NCBI RefSeq assembly: GCF_017939705.1
Contig: NZ_JAGKSQ010000006.1
Span: 219,334-283,333, forward strand
Direction of reading: 5' to 3'
Length of the DNA stretch: 64,000 bases
Source: Halalkalibacter suaedae
GTDB lineage: Bacteria; Bacillota; Bacilli; Bacillales; Bacillaceae_D
Shown here piece by piece: positions 37,815 to 49,353 of the stretch (positions within the stretch are counted from its first letter, which is position 1; each line of letters begins with the position of its first letter). The notes beneath the pieces are model-generated. The model saw only the letters and a program-made list of their open reading frames with translations, was not told where the DNA came from and ran no database searches. A program made the position numbers and the translations under genes.

Positions 37815-39548
37815 TTATTCTTTTACGGCTACGTCAATATGGGAAAAGGATTGAACATCAAACAGACCCATATCGGTTAATTTTAATGATGGAATGACAG
37901 GGAGAGCGAGAAAGGACAATGTTAAAAACGGATTCCAATCTCCGTCAAATCCAATCTCAGTCAATGCATTCTCAAGCTCCTTCAACGAATCATTAATCTG
38001 CTCAAATGGTTCAAGAGACATTAATCCAGCAAGCGGCAATGACAAATCAGCCAACACCTTTCCCTCAGAGACAACAGCTATACCGCCTTTTAGTGAAGTG
38101 ACATGGGCAATTGCTTTGAAAATACTCTCATCGTCCGTCCCACAAGCAACAATATTATGTGAATCGTGAGCAACAGTGGCAACAATTGCTCCATTTGTAA
38201 TTGAAAATCCTTTGACAATCCCTATGCCAACATTCCCAAGCCCTTTATGTCGTTCGGTCACGACGAGCTTTAGCTGATCTCTAGTCACAGATGACATGAA
38301 AATCCCTTGATTTGTATCGACCTCTTCAATTAGATGTTCGGTCACAATAGAACCCGGCTTCACACCAATGACATGTGCCTTAGAGGCATGATCTAAATTA
38401 AGCTCAAGAGTAGCCTTCTCAATACTTAGATGAACACTGTCCATGAGATACTCTGGTGGTTGAATTCGCTCTCTAACTGGAATCGTTAGCTTACCATCCT
38501 TTGCAACACAACGGCCATCAACGTACACCTCTCGAATCGTTAGCTCATTTAAATCTTCAATCAAAACGAAACTTGCTTCATAGCCAGGTGCAATAGCCCC
38601 CTTATGTTCTAATCCAAAGCATTCTGCTGCATTTAAGCTTGCCATTTGGATCGCCTGAAGAGGATCGACACCAAGTCGAATCGCCTTTCGAACAGATGCA
38701 TCAATACTACCTTCTTCAATTAAATCATCTAAATGCTTGTCATCTGTTGCGAAGACACAACGTCTGGCATTATGCGGTGTTAACACAGGCAATAATGCTT
38801 CCACATCCTTGGCGGCTGTTCCTTCACGCATTAATAAATACATTCCACTACGAATACGTTCAAGGCCTTCTTCGGCCGTTATCGCTTCATGATCATTTTG
38901 AATCCCCGCAACCCGGTAGGCATTCAAGCCCGTTCGGTCTAACCCTGCTGCGTGACCATCAATTTTTCTACCTCTTTTTTGGGCGGCATAGAGCTTTTCA
39001 ATCATCTCATCATCTCCAGCAAAAACTGCGGGATAATCCATTACCTCAGCTAATCCATAAGCATCGGTTTCACCAAATAACTGTTCAACCTCACTAGCCT
39101 CTAGCCTTGCTCCACTGTTCTCAAATGCCGTCGCAGGCACAGAGGACGGCACCATGATTTTCACCGTTAAAGGTAGTTGTTCTGATGCTTTAATCATATA
39201 TTTCACGGCTTCAATTCCACCTACATTGGCAATTTCATGAGGATCAGCCATGACTGTCGTAACACCTCTTGGAACAACAATTTTACTAAATTCCTCTGGT
39301 GGTACCATCGCTGATTCAATATGAACATGGCCATCAATAAATGTCGGTGCAATATACGCACCCTTTGCATCAATTACTGACTCTCCCTCGTATTCCCCAA
39401 TCCCAACAATCATTCCATCAGTGATCGCAACATCTGCCTGGTACGTTGTTAATGTGAACACATCGACAATGATCGCATTCTTGATCACTATTTCAGCTCT
39501 ATCTCTTTTCGTTGCTGCTGCAATTCTTTTTTTGAGCTTTTCTTGCAT
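37815..39548 (-). CDS. adeC: Adenine deaminase AdeC
   Basis: AdeC (577 residues, same as B. subtilis) deaminates adenine to hypoxanthine and ammonia for purine salvage. It belongs to the amidohydrolase superfamily: APTFIDGHVHIESAM binds the first metal, VMADPHEIANVGG follows, IDGHAAGL and NDHEAITAEEGLERI add further ligands, and VATVAHDSHNIVACG marks the C-terminal domain. In B. subtilis adeC lies next to yerA and the pur operon; here yerC and yerB-yerA lie just upstream. The gene ends at a shared bidirectional terminator. Confidence 0.96.
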   Translation of the reverse strand: MQEKLKKRIAAATKRDRAEIVIKNAIIVDVFTLTTYQADVAITDGMIVGIGEYEGESVIDAKGAYIAPTFIDGHVHIESAMVPPEEFSKIVVPRGVTTVMADPHEIANVGGIEAVKYMIKASEQLPLTVKIMVPSSVPATAFENSGARLEASEVEQLFGETDAYGLAEVMDYPAVFAGDDEMIEKLYAAQKRGRKIDGHAAGLDRTGLNAYRVAGIQNDHEAITAEEGLERIRSGMYLLMREGTAAKDVEALLPVLTPHNARRCVFATDDKHLDDLIEEGSIDASVRKAIRLGVDPLQAIQMASLNAAECFGLEHKGAIAPGYEASFVLIEDLNELTIREVYVDGRCVAKDGKLTIPVRERIQPPEYLMDSVHLSIEKATLELNLDHASKAHVIGVKPGSIVTEHLIEEVDTNQGIFMSSVTRDQLKLVVTERHKGLGNVGIGIVKGFSITNGAIVATVAHDSHNIVACGTDDESIFKAIAHVTSLKGGIAVVSEGKVLADLSLPLAGLMSLEPFEQINDSLKELENALTEIGFDGDWNPFLTLSFLALPVIPSLKLTDMGLFDVQSFSHIDVAVKE

Positions 39549-39648
39549 ATGGCACCTCCTAGTCCGTTATTTATTCTACCTATTGTAGTATGAAATAACA
39601 CGGAATGCACGATTCGGGAAAGATTTCCTGACAATGTGCAAAAAATAA

Positions 39649-39684
39649 AGTGCACCAGAGGTCTGCTATGACCTGTGATGCACT
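39649..39684 (-). terminator. Terminator of yerC
   Basis: Minus strand AGTGCATCACAGGTC, a 6-base loop and GACCTCTGGTGCACT are followed by TTATTTTTTG. Confidence 0.85.
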
Positions 39685-39692
39685 CCTATTCT

Positions 39693-40019
39693 TTATTCCT
39701 TCACTTCTTTCTCTTGCTCTTGCTCCTTGACTCGATCCAAAGTCATTTTATAGCCATCATTGCCATAGTTTAGACAACGCTTCACACGTGAAATCGTCGC
39801 TGTACTTGCACCTGTTTCGGTTTCGATCTTGTGATATGTAAAACCATTTTGAAGCATTCTTGCTACCTCTAAACGCTGAGCAAGAGATTGAATTTCATTA
39901 ATCGTGCACAAATCATCAAAGAATTGATAACATTCCTCTAGATCTTTCAAGGATAGAATCGCATTAAATAATTGATCTAGCTCTTTTCCACGAAGTTTAT
40001 CGATCTGCATCTTCTTCAC
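39693..40019 (-). CDS. yerC: YerC/YecD family TrpR-like DNA-binding protein
   Basis: A 108-residue protein of the TrpR superfamily: LRGKELDQLFNAILSLKDLEECYQFFDDLCTI and the helix-turn-helix YHKIETETGASTATISRVKRCLNYG. The YerC family sits next to purine, histidine or pcrA genes in many Firmicutes; its ligand and targets are not established. It follows yerB by 20 bases and ends with a strong terminator, so yerA-yerB-yerC may be one unit. Confidence 0.93.
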   Translation of the reverse strand: MKKMQIDKLRGKELDQLFNAILSLKDLEECYQFFDDLCTINEIQSLAQRLEVARMLQNGFTYHKIETETGASTATISRVKRCLNYGNDGYKMTLDRVKEQEQEKEVKE

Positions 40020-40039
40020 ATCCTTCTATCCACAATGAC

Positions 40040-41083
40040 TTAATAAGTTACGCTTTGTTCCATACCCATCGGAACAATATTGACCCATGTTTGACCAGGT
40101 AACAATGGAATGACCTCTCCTTCAGAAACTGGAACCATGATTCCATCCCTGTTCTCCCATTCGATCTTTCTTGCTTTGCCATTTTGAAATAATAGAGCTT
40201 GACCACCTGAAGTTAAATCAATAGATCGTCTTCCCTCACTATCCAACACTTTATGTTCAGTTTCAATAACAAGAAGGTTCGATATTAGTTGTGGTTCACC
40301 TGTCTCATAATCAACAGTAGGTTCGTTTCCATTTGCTCTTGTATAGAGGCCAAGCTGATCATCAAAATCATACGTTAAAATATGATTATTTGAGTACCTA
40401 AGCGTAATATTCTTTCCTTCATCGCCGGCTAATTGTGCTGGATCTCCATCATAGAAAGACAGTTCAGGGACTTCGCCATTTAACTCGTAGCCTTCTAACT
40501 CAACCCCTTTAAAAATATTCTCTGGTGAGATATAGGAATTGTGTGGGGCGACTCTGTCGGAGGATCTTTTAAATAAGTATCCATCATAGACCATACCACT
40601 AATATAGTCTAATTCCCCCAGTACTGTTAAACGATGCTTAGCCTCTGGACTCCAGCCATGGTTAACAAAGATACTGTTGTAGCCCTTTAATAAGTCAATA
40701 TGATACGTTCTTGAGCTTCGAACAGGACCAATCCGTTCAGGAAGTGTACTATGATATAAGGCAATAAAACGAGTAATCGTTCCTTCTGCAAGCATCTCAT
40801 ATACAATATCAGCTTCAATCAGACCAGATTGTGGCCGTGCTGCAGGATCATTGTTGATTGATACACCGATGACCCTTCTTTCAAGCTCTTCATCGGTTGC
40901 CATACCCGTAAGAGGAAATACAGAAGAAGGAGGGATAATTTCCTCCTGCTCCTCTTCCTCTATTTCTATTGGTTCTACTATTGGTTCATTTGATTCACTT
41001 TGTTCTGCTTCCTCTGTAGTTGAACACCCGGTTATGGTCAGTCCTCCAGCAAGAAGAACAGTGAGTAGGAATGTTGACTTCAT
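40040..41083 (-). CDS. yerB: YerB family (DUF3048) lipoprotein
   Basis: This 347-residue surface protein has a signal peptide with lipobox ITGC near residues 17-20, an acidic spacer, then DUF3048 (FPLTGMATDEELERRVIGVSINNDPAARPQSGL, ITRFIALYHS, RIGPVRSSRTYHIDL). The function is unknown. ATG at 41081-41083 is chosen because it gives a clean signal peptide; the 41095 frame begins at a TTG right after AAAGG with no spacing. It lies between yerA and yerC as in B. subtilis. Confidence 0.93.
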   Translation of the reverse strand: MKSTFLLTVLLAGGLTITGCSTTEEAEQSESNEPIVEPIEIEEEEQEEIIPPSSVFPLTGMATDEELERRVIGVSINNDPAARPQSGLIEADIVYEMLAEGTITRFIALYHSTLPERIGPVRSSRTYHIDLLKGYNSIFVNHGWSPEAKHRLTVLGELDYISGMVYDGYLFKRSSDRVAPHNSYISPENIFKGVELEGYELNGEVPELSFYDGDPAQLAGDEGKNITLRYSNNHILTYDFDDQLGLYTRANGNEPTVDYETGEPQLISNLLVIETEHKVLDSEGRRSIDLTSGGQALLFQNGKARKIEWENRDGIMVPVSEGEVIPLLPGQTWVNIVPMGMEQSVTY

Positions 41084-41141
41084 ATATTGACACAACCTTT
41101 TTCATTTACTACTATATGACTTTTTCTTAATCTTTTCTAGT

Positions 41142-42881
41142 TTAACGCATAATCGCAGGAAAGAGTATCGTTTTCTTCTTCACATCATAAATTCCTTTTT
41201 GGGTGACACGAATATATGGAAGATGGGTGGCTGAGAAAAATAATAAGCTATAAATCGGGTCTTCATGCTTGTAGCCTCTTACTCTTAGTTGCTGAACTAA
41301 TGCTGCTTCCTCTTTCATTAATTCGTGCATCGGTTTTTTTGAACAAATGCCTAATAGCTCAAGCGGAACTCTGCCGATAACCTCACCATGCTCAGCTAAT
41401 GCCATTCCGCCCCCCTGCTCCTTTAAGGCACGAAATGCAGTAATCATATCAGAGATGTTCTTTCCAATAAGAATGATATCACCCGTTATTGTATAAGAAC
41501 TAGCAAAGCCTAACACATGGGTCGCAAAGCCTTTTAATAATGTTGAAATATGCCACTTGCCTTTCTTATCAATCATCACAAAGAAACTCTCATCATGCTC
41601 TGTACTCAAATGTCGATCTGATGCTTCTATCGGGATCTGATATGGCTTCAGAATAACAGAATTGACCATTTCGATTCCCATCGGCATTGAAAAATGCAGT
41701 TGATCCTCTGTTAAGTCCCAATCTAATTGGAATGAATCAAACCCATACTTCTCCCAAGGAAAGCTCTCAAATCCTTCGCATACGTTTTGATTACGAACAA
41801 TCCACTGTCCCTTTGCAAGTACAGAGATCGGTGTAGGTTTGTCAATGTCTTCAAGAATATTCAAATGAGCAATTCTGCCTGGAGCGATCATTCCTAGCTT
41901 TTGATCAAGCTGATAATAGTTAGCGACATTGTAGCTTGCCATTGCATACGCATCAATTGGATCGATTCCGCTTTCAATTGCAATACCTATTAGTTTATCC
42001 ATAAATCCATCTTCATAAAATGAAGGAGGTGATCCATCTGTTGTCATTAAGCAACGGTCAAAGTGATCGACACCTAATTCTTGCATTTCTTTAAGAATTT
42101 TTGCTAAATCAGGGCGAATCGATGAATGACGTAACGAGGTCACATACCCCATATCAAGTCTTCTAACAGCTTCCTCTCCGCTCATTGCTTCATGATCTGA
42201 AGTCACTCCTAGCAAGGCCATTTTCGCAAGTGTCTTTTCAGATGCTCCCGGTAGATGACCCTCAATCGGCTTTCTGAGTCTTGTTGTTTCCTGCATCCAA
42301 TGTAAGATTGAATCATCACCATTCAAAACTTTTGGCCAAGAAGTCAGTTCCCCCCCTTGAACAACTAATGGGTGATCAAGCCATTCCTTCATCTTAGAAT
42401 TCGAAAAAGGTTCCTCTGACTGAAGCTCGGTTTGTGAGTCATAGCGAGCCCACCAGTACATTGAAGTTGGCAGTTCATCAAGTGCCTCAATTATAGTAAG
42501 CGCTTTCTTTTTTTGAAGTTGCAAAAAAAATAATAAATTATCATTCATCAGTGTTGTCGTTCCCCTTGTCGATGCATACTTAGCAAAGCTATGGGGATTA
42601 TATAATTGGAAAGGGTGTGCATGGTGTTCAATATAGCCTGGTACAACCTTTACATTTTCACAGTTAACCACTTCAGTATCAGTAACCATTGCTGGCATTT
42701 CTTGACCGACATAAACAATTCTGTCATCTGAAATCCAGATATTAGCCTTTAACCATTTACGACGAGCAAAGTTAAGATACGTGGCGTTTTGCAATACAAG
42801 AGAAGGTGCGCGTTCTCCTTTAATTACATCAAGGTGTTGACGTAATCGCTGTTTTGTCCAACGATATAAACGTTCTGGCAT
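41142..42881 (-). CDS. yerA: Adenine deaminase-like amidohydrolase YerA
   Basis: The 579-residue protein is a paralogue of AdeC. GYIEHHAHPFQLYNP replaces the canonical HxH metal motif context, while GHLPGASE, SDHEAMSGEEAVRRL and the TTDGSPP segment are retained. Whether it deaminates adenine is not known; the altered first motif suggests a different substrate. It lies upstream of yerB and is divergent from the small plus-strand genes that separate it from purD. Length is normal for the family (about 580). Confidence 0.93.
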   Translation of the reverse strand: MPERLYRWTKQRLRQHLDVIKGERAPSLVLQNATYLNFARRKWLKANIWISDDRIVYVGQEMPAMVTDTEVVNCENVKVVPGYIEHHAHPFQLYNPHSFAKYASTRGTTTLMNDNLLFFLQLQKKKALTIIEALDELPTSMYWWARYDSQTELQSEEPFSNSKMKEWLDHPLVVQGGELTSWPKVLNGDDSILHWMQETTRLRKPIEGHLPGASEKTLAKMALLGVTSDHEAMSGEEAVRRLDMGYVTSLRHSSIRPDLAKILKEMQELGVDHFDRCLMTTDGSPPSFYEDGFMDKLIGIAIESGIDPIDAYAMASYNVANYYQLDQKLGMIAPGRIAHLNILEDIDKPTPISVLAKGQWIVRNQNVCEGFESFPWEKYGFDSFQLDWDLTEDQLHFSMPMGIEMVNSVILKPYQIPIEASDRHLSTEHDESFFVMIDKKGKWHISTLLKGFATHVLGFASSYTITGDIILIGKNISDMITAFRALKEQGGGMALAEHGEVIGRVPLELLGICSKKPMHELMKEEAALVQQLRVRGYKHEDPIYSLLFFSATHLPYIRVTQKGIYDVKKKTILFPAIMR

Positions 42882-43004
42882 CTGTCATCACTACTTTCGT
42901 TTTTCCTTAGATATACTTTATCACATATTTATTAATTAATTTATAAAAGATGTGAAATCTTTTCACGAACTTTTTGTGAATACAATGTAAAGGAGACATA
43001 ACAA

Positions 43005-43262
43005 ATGAAACCAAATATCGGACGAATCGACTCATACTGTAGGATTACAATGGGATTTACAATGCTTGCCTGGTCAACAGCTAAACTTTCTGGAAAATCT
43101 GACCCAGCTATGCCATTATTGATGGCTATGTGTGGTGGGATGAAGGTCGCTGAAGGAATCACTCGCTTCTGCCCACTTGTCTACATGGCAGAACACAAAG
43201 TGAAGAACATGGTAGATGATGTTAACGGAAACGAAGAAAGCACGCAGGAAATGAATCATTAA
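43005..43262 (+). CDS. DUF2892 (YgaP-type) small membrane protein
   Basis: An 85-residue protein with the DUF2892 pattern: KPNIGRIDSYCRITMGFTML, a second hydrophobic stretch (PLLMAMCGGMKVAEGITRFC) and a polar tail. These proteins are two-span membrane proteins, sometimes fused to rhodanese domains; function is unclear. AAAGGAG lies 9-15 nt upstream of the ATG, and a strong terminator follows at once. Confidence 0.85.
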   Translation: MKPNIGRIDSYCRITMGFTMLAWSTAKLSGKSDPAMPLLMAMCGGMKVAEGITRFCPLVYMAEHKVKNMVDDVNGNEESTQEMNH

Positions 43263-43269
43263 AAAAACA

Positions 43270-43301
43270 AAAAGGGATCCCATTGCAGGGTCCCTTTTTG
43301 T
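43270..43301 (+). terminator. Terminator after the DUF2892 gene
   Basis: AAAAAGGGATCCC and GGGTCCCTTTTTG form a stem with a 7-base loop and T-run. Confidence 0.85.
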
Positions 43302-43389
43302 TAACATAAATGCTGCTTTTTTAAACATACATATTGTTTGGCGTTAGCGGGAAAAATGTTGGCATACAGATAAAAGGAGGTCACATCCT

Positions 43390-44764
<1,375 letters not shown>

Positions 44765-46303
44765 TTAATGTTTGAAATGACGTACGCCTGTCATAACCAT
44801 CGCAATTCCATATTTATCAGCCATATCAATCGAATCTTGATCCTTGATTGACCCACCTGGTTGGATAATTGCCGTAATCCCTGCTTTACCCGCCAGTTCA
44901 ACTGTATCACCCATTGGGAAGAAGGCATCTGAACCCATAACCGATCCTTGAACACGATCATTCGCCTGAGCAATGGCGATGTCAGCTGCCCCAACACGAT
45001 TCATTTGGCCCGCACCAACACCGACAGTCATTTGGCCATTTGTTAATACGATCGCATTTGATTTAACATGCTTCACAACTTTCCATGCAAGCTTAAGTGC
45101 AGCCCATTCCTCTTCTGTCGGTTCACGTTTTGTAGGCACTGAAATTGTTGCTTCATCAAAACCGAATTGATCCTCATCTTGAACAAGTAATCCGCCATGA
45201 ATTGATGTTAGCATGGCTTCTGGCTTCGCTTGCTTTGTTACATCGACAGTTAAAAGGCGTAAATTCTTCTTAGTTGTTAACACATCTAGTGCTGCTTGTG
45301 AAAATGATGGAGCAATAATGATCTCAAGGAAAATTTCTTTCATCTTTAGAGCGGTTGCTTCATCAATCTCACGGTTTGCTGCGACAATTCCACCAAATAT
45401 AGAAACTGGATCTGCCTCGTACGCTCGTCCATATGCTTCTTCAATCGTTGTACCAGAACCAACGCCACATGGATTCATATGCTTAACGGCAACAACAGCT
45501 GGCTCAGTAAATTCCTTAACGATTGCAAGTGCAGCGTCTGCATCATGAATATTGTTATAAGAAAGCTCTTTGCCGTGTAACTGAGTTGCACTAGCAATTG
45601 AGCCCGCATCTGCTAATGGCTTTTTGTAGAATGTTGCTTGTTGATGTGGATTTTCTCCGTAACGCAGTCCTTGCTTACGCTCATATGTTACTGTGAATGT
45701 TTCAGGCTCTGTCTCTTCAACAGCTTCTGTTAAATACTCAGCAATTAATGCGTCATACGCTGCTGTATGACGGAATACCTTTGCAGCAAGGCGGCGCTTT
45801 GTTTCAATTGAAACGTCTTGACTGTCTTTAAGCTCAGTTAGAACCGTTGCATAGTCGACTGGATCAACAACAACTGTTACATGATTATGGTTTTTGGCTG
45901 CTGCGCGTAGCATACTCGGTCCACCGATATCAATATTTTCAATCGCATCTTCAAATGTACAATTAGGCTTTGCAATCGTTTCTTTAAAAGGATATAGATT
46001 TACAACGACAAGATCAATTGGTGTAATATTGTGTTCAGAAAGTTGCTCCTGATGCTCTGCTCGTTCTCTCATCGCAAGCAAGCCACTATGTATATTTGGA
46101 TGTAATGTTTTGACACGACCATCCAAGATTTCTGGGAAATTAGTTACTTCAGAAATACCAATCACCGGAACATCGGCATCTTGAAGAGCTTTTTTTGTTC
46201 CTCCAGTAGATACTACTTCAAATCCTTGCTCGACAAGTGCTTGAACAAACTCAACAATGCCTTCTTTATTCGACACACTCACTAACGCTCGCTTTTTACT
46301 CAT
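44765..46303 (-). CDS. purH: Bifunctional AICAR formyltransferase/IMP cyclohydrolase PurH
   Basis: PurH (512 residues) performs the last two steps to IMP. The N-terminal MGS-like cyclohydrolase domain (1-about 145) has [15 protein letters not shown] and STGGTKKAL; the transformylase domain shows [26 protein letters not shown] and the C-terminal [19 protein letters not shown]. Its start overlaps the purN stop by 8 bases, and purD follows 12 bases later. Confidence 0.97.
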   Translation of the reverse strand: MSKKRALVSVSNKEGIVEFVQALVEQGFEVVSTGGTKKALQDADVPVIGISEVTNFPEILDGRVKTLHPNIHSGLLAMRERAEHQEQLSEHNITPIDLVVVNLYPFKETIAKPNCTFEDAIENIDIGGPSMLRAAAKNHNHVTVVVDPVDYATVLTELKDSQDVSIETKRRLAAKVFRHTAAYDALIAEYLTEAVEETEPETFTVTYERKQGLRYGENPHQQATFYKKPLADAGSIASATQLHGKELSYNNIHDADAALAIVKEFTEPAVVAVKHMNPCGVGSGTTIEEAYGRAYEADPVSIFGGIVAANREIDEATALKMKEIFLEIIIAPSFSQAALDVLTTKKNLRLLTVDVTKQAKPEAMLTSIHGGLLVQDEDQFGFDEATISVPTKREPTEEEWAALKLAWKVVKHVKSNAIVLTNGQMTVGVGAGQMNRVGAADIAIAQANDRVQGSVMGSDAFFPMGDTVELAGKAGITAIIQPGGSIKDQDSIDMADKYGIAMVMTGVRHFKH

Positions 46304-46886
46304 CCCTATCCAACCTTTCTCTTTGCTCTATGAAGAGTGCTTGTAATGTTTCTGGATATACTCTATGTTCTAATGCCTGCACCTTTTGTCTTAATGTTTC
46401 AATTGTATCATTTTTTTCAATTCGAACAGGCTCCTGGGCAATAATTGGACCAGTATCCATTCCGGAATCAACTAGATGAATGGTCACTCCAGTCACTTGG
46501 ACATTGGCAGCCAACGCTTGTCCAATTGCATCTAATCCCGGGAAAGAAGGAAGCAAGGAAGGATGAATATTGATCATCCTTCCTTCATATGCTTCAAGTA
46601 ATGTTGAACCGATCAAACGCATATAGCCAGCAAGAACAACAAAGCTAATCTTGTTCTCTTGAAGTATTTCAACAATTTCTTTCTCGAACTCAGCTTTCGT
46701 TTCATACTCTTTTGGATTAAAAGCAAAGACGTCAATACAGTGCTTTTCTGCTCTTTCAACAACCTTAGCACTCGGTCGGTCTGTGACAATGAGACTTACA
46801 GTAGCATCGAGCCTGCCTTGCTCGGTTGCTTGAATAATCGCTTCAGCATTCGTTCCAGACCCTGAAGCAAATATAGCTATTTTCAT
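46296..46886 (-). CDS. purN: Phosphoribosylglycinamide formyltransferase PurN
   Basis: PurN (196 residues) transfers a formyl group from 10-formyl-tetrahydrofolate to [19 protein letters not shown] is the phosphate loop; [32 protein letters not shown] holds the catalytic Asn-His, and [19 protein letters not shown] the conserved Asp. It overlaps purM by one base (stop/start) and purH by 8 bases. Confidence 0.97.
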   Translation of the reverse strand: MKIAIFASGSGTNAEAIIQATEQGRLDATVSLIVTDRPSAKVVERAEKHCIDVFAFNPKEYETKAEFEKEIVEILQENKISFVVLAGYMRLIGSTLLEAYEGRMINIHPSLLPSFPGLDAIGQALAANVQVTGVTIHLVDSGMDTGPIIAQEPVRIEKNDTIETLRQKVQALEHRVYPETLQALFIEQRERLDRDE

Positions 46887-47920
46887 TACGCAATGCCCCC
46901 AATTGAAACATTACTACCTTCTTTAACATGACCAATGACATATGCGGATTCACCATGTTCCTTAAGTAATGAAAGAACTTCCTCACTCTCATTTTCAGGA
47001 ACGACAACCACCATACCGATCCCCATATTAAATGTTGAGAACAACTCACGATCCGTAAGTTCTCCGTAATTTTTTAATAGCTCAAAAATAGGTGGGATTT
47101 GCCATGAACCATTTTCAATCTCAATTCCTACTCCCTCTGGAAGCATCCGTGGAATATTTTCATAGAATCCACCACCAGTAATATGGGCCATGCCATGTAC
47201 CGTTTGCTGACGTAAACAAGCGAGCAATGATTTCACATATATTTTAGTAGGTGTTAATAATTCCTCACCTAGTGTTTTTCCTAGTTCAGCTATTTGATCA
47301 TTCAATGAAAACCCGTGATCTTGAAGAAAGATTTTACGGACAAGGGAAAAACCATTGCTATGAAGTCCACTTGAAGAAAGTCCAATTACAACATCTCCTG
47401 CTGCAATCTTCTCTCCAGTAATTACTTTCTTCTTCTCAACAGCTCCAACAGCAAATCCAGCTAGATCATATTCATCCTCACTGTACATCCCAGGCATTTC
47501 AGCCGTTTCGCCACCAACAAGTGCACATCCAGCCTGCGCGCAACCGTCAGCGACTCCTTTAACAATCGCTTCTAGTCGCTCAGGCACTGCTTTCCCACAA
47601 GCGATATAATCTAGAAAATAGAGCGGCTCTGCTCCTTGAACAACGATATCATTGACACACATTGCCACTGCATCGACACCAATTGTATCGTGACGATCGA
47701 GCATAAAGGCAAGCATCAGCTTCGTTCCTACACCATCTGTTCCTGAAACAAGTACCGGCTCCTCTAGTCCAAGTGTTGAAAGATCAAACATCCCACCAAA
47801 TCCACCAAGCGATCCCATTACACCAGAACGCTTCGTACGATTGACGTGGCTTTTCATTCGTTCAACCGCTTCATATCCTGCTTCAAGACTGACACCTGCT
47901 CGTTTATACGCTTCTGACAT
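46886..47920 (-). CDS. purM: Phosphoribosylformylglycinamidine cyclo-ligase PurM
   Basis: PurM (344 residues) closes the imidazole ring to form AIR using ATP. It is a member of the PurM/AIR synthase fold: [39 protein letters not shown] and [13 protein letters not shown] are diagnostic, with [16 protein letters not shown] in the second half. It lies 20 bases after purF and abuts purN. Confidence 0.97.
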   Translation of the reverse strand: MSEAYKRAGVSLEAGYEAVERMKSHVNRTKRSGVMGSLGGFGGMFDLSTLGLEEPVLVSGTDGVGTKLMLAFMLDRHDTIGVDAVAMCVNDIVVQGAEPLYFLDYIACGKAVPERLEAIVKGVADGCAQAGCALVGGETAEMPGMYSEDEYDLAGFAVGAVEKKKVITGEKIAAGDVVIGLSSSGLHSNGFSLVRKIFLQDHGFSLNDQIAELGKTLGEELLTPTKIYVKSLLACLRQQTVHGMAHITGGGFYENIPRMLPEGVGIEIENGSWQIPPIFELLKNYGELTDRELFSTFNMGIGMVVVVPENESEEVLSLLKEHGESAYVIGHVKEGSNVSIGGIA

Positions 47921-47940
47921 TCTTCATGCTCCCTTCTTTT

Positions 47941-49353
47941 CTAAACCTTCGCATACGGATGTAACGTATCTGGATAAATTTCTGTTGGATACTGTCCAGT
48001 AAAACATGCTAAACATTGTCCACAGTTCGGGACATCATCAGAGCGTCCAATCCCTTTTGTTAATCCTTCTGTTGATAGAAAGGCTAATGAATCTGCTCCC
48101 ATCATGACACGCATTTCTTCAATTGAATGATTTGCTGCAATAAGCTCACCAGAATTAGATGTATCAATTCCGTAGAAACACGGGTGCTTAATTGGTGGAG
48201 AACTTATACGCACATGCACCTCTAATGCCCCCGCTTCACGAAGCATGTTAACGATACGTTTGCTCGTTGTTCCACGTACTATCGAATCATCAATCATCAC
48301 AACTCGTTTTCCTTCGACAACACCACGTACAGGAGAAAGCTTCATCTTCACCCCTTGTTCACGTAGTTCTTGTGATGGTTGAATGAATGTTCTCCCAACA
48401 TAGCGGTTCTTGATCATTCCAAGCTCATAAGGAATACCTGATTGCTCAGCATAGCCAATCGCTGCAGAAATACTTGAATCCGGTACTCCCGTGACAACAT
48501 CTGCCTCAACCGGAAATTCCATCGCTAACTGTTTTCCAAGGTTCTTTCTAGATGTGTGAACATTTAACTCATCAACATTACTATCTGGACGAGCAAAATA
48601 GACATACTCCATACTGCAAATAGCTCTTGTCGCTGAACCAGAGAAACGCTGAGAGCGGAGACCATCGTCATCAATTACAATTAATTCGCCAGGTTCTACC
48701 TCACGCTCATATGTTGCACCAATAATATCAAATGCACATGTTTCAGAAGCGATAACATAAGCATCACCTAGGCGCCCAATTGATAGTGGACGTAAGCCGT
48801 TTGGATCAAGAGCAACCATCAACTGGTGTTCATTCATAACCGCAAGTGCATAGGCACCCTTTAACATTTCTAAAGCATTACGGAATTGATCAACTAATGT
48901 TTGATAGCCACTTCTTTTAATTAGATGGGCGACTACCTCCGTGTCAGAAGTGGATTGAAAGATACTACCTTGACTTTCTAATTGATGCTTCATGCTATTG
49001 GCATTAACCAAATTTCCGTTATGTGCGATCGCTAAACTTCCCATTTGCGAGCGGAACATAAGCGGCTGCACATTTGCAAAACCGCCACCACCCGCTGTCG
49101 CATAACGAACATGCCCAATTGCTGCATGTCCGCTTAATTCTGAGAACGTATTTGGATTAAAGACCTCGTTAACAAGTCCTAGACCTTTATGAATTTTTAA
49201 TTGTTCGCCATCTGATACGACTATCCCCGCTCCTTCTTGACCGCGGTGTTGTAAGCTATGAAGACCATAGTAGGTTAACTGCGCTGCATCCTTATGACCC
49301 CAAATTGCAAAGACGCCACATTCTTCATTTAAGCCTTTGATTTCAGCAAACAT
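47941..49353 (-). CDS. purF: Amidophosphoribosyltransferase PurF
   Basis: PurF (470 residues) commits PRPP to purine synthesis. ATG at 49351-49353 yields [15 protein letters not shown], so the mature N-terminal nucleophile Cys is exposed after removal of an 11-residue propeptide, as in B. subtilis. AAAGGAG precedes this start; the 49371 frame would be longer than known. [12 protein letters not shown] belongs to the glutaminase domain, [18 protein letters not shown] is the PRPP site, and CGQCLACF belongs to the iron-sulfur cluster region. It overlaps purL by 25 bases. Confidence 0.96.
   Translation of the reverse strand: MFAEIKGLNEECGVFAIWGHKDAAQLTYYGLHSLQHRGQEGAGIVVSDGEQLKIHKGLGLVNEVFNPNTFSELSGHAAIGHVRYATAGGGGFANVQPLMFRSQMGSLAIAHNGNLVNANSMKHQLESQGSIFQSTSDTEVVAHLIKRSGYQTLVDQFRNALEMLKGAYALAVMNEHQLMVALDPNGLRPLSIGRLGDAYVIASETCAFDIIGATYEREVEPGELIVIDDDGLRSQRFSGSATRAICSMEYVYFARPDSNVDELNVHTSRKNLGKQLAMEFPVEADVVTGVPDSSISAAIGYAEQSGIPYELGMIKNRYVGRTFIQPSQELREQGVKMKLSPVRGVVEGKRVVMIDDSIVRGTTSKRIVNMLREAGALEVHVRISSPPIKHPCFYGIDTSNSGELIAANHSIEEMRVMMGADSLAFLSTEGLTKGIGRSDDVPNCGQCLACFTGQYPTEIYPDTLHPYAKV

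Noticed and set aside
38639..39097. 152-codon plus-strand ORF opposite adeC
   Set aside because: Shadow frame of a clear gene, His/Leu-rich translation typical of antisense reading.
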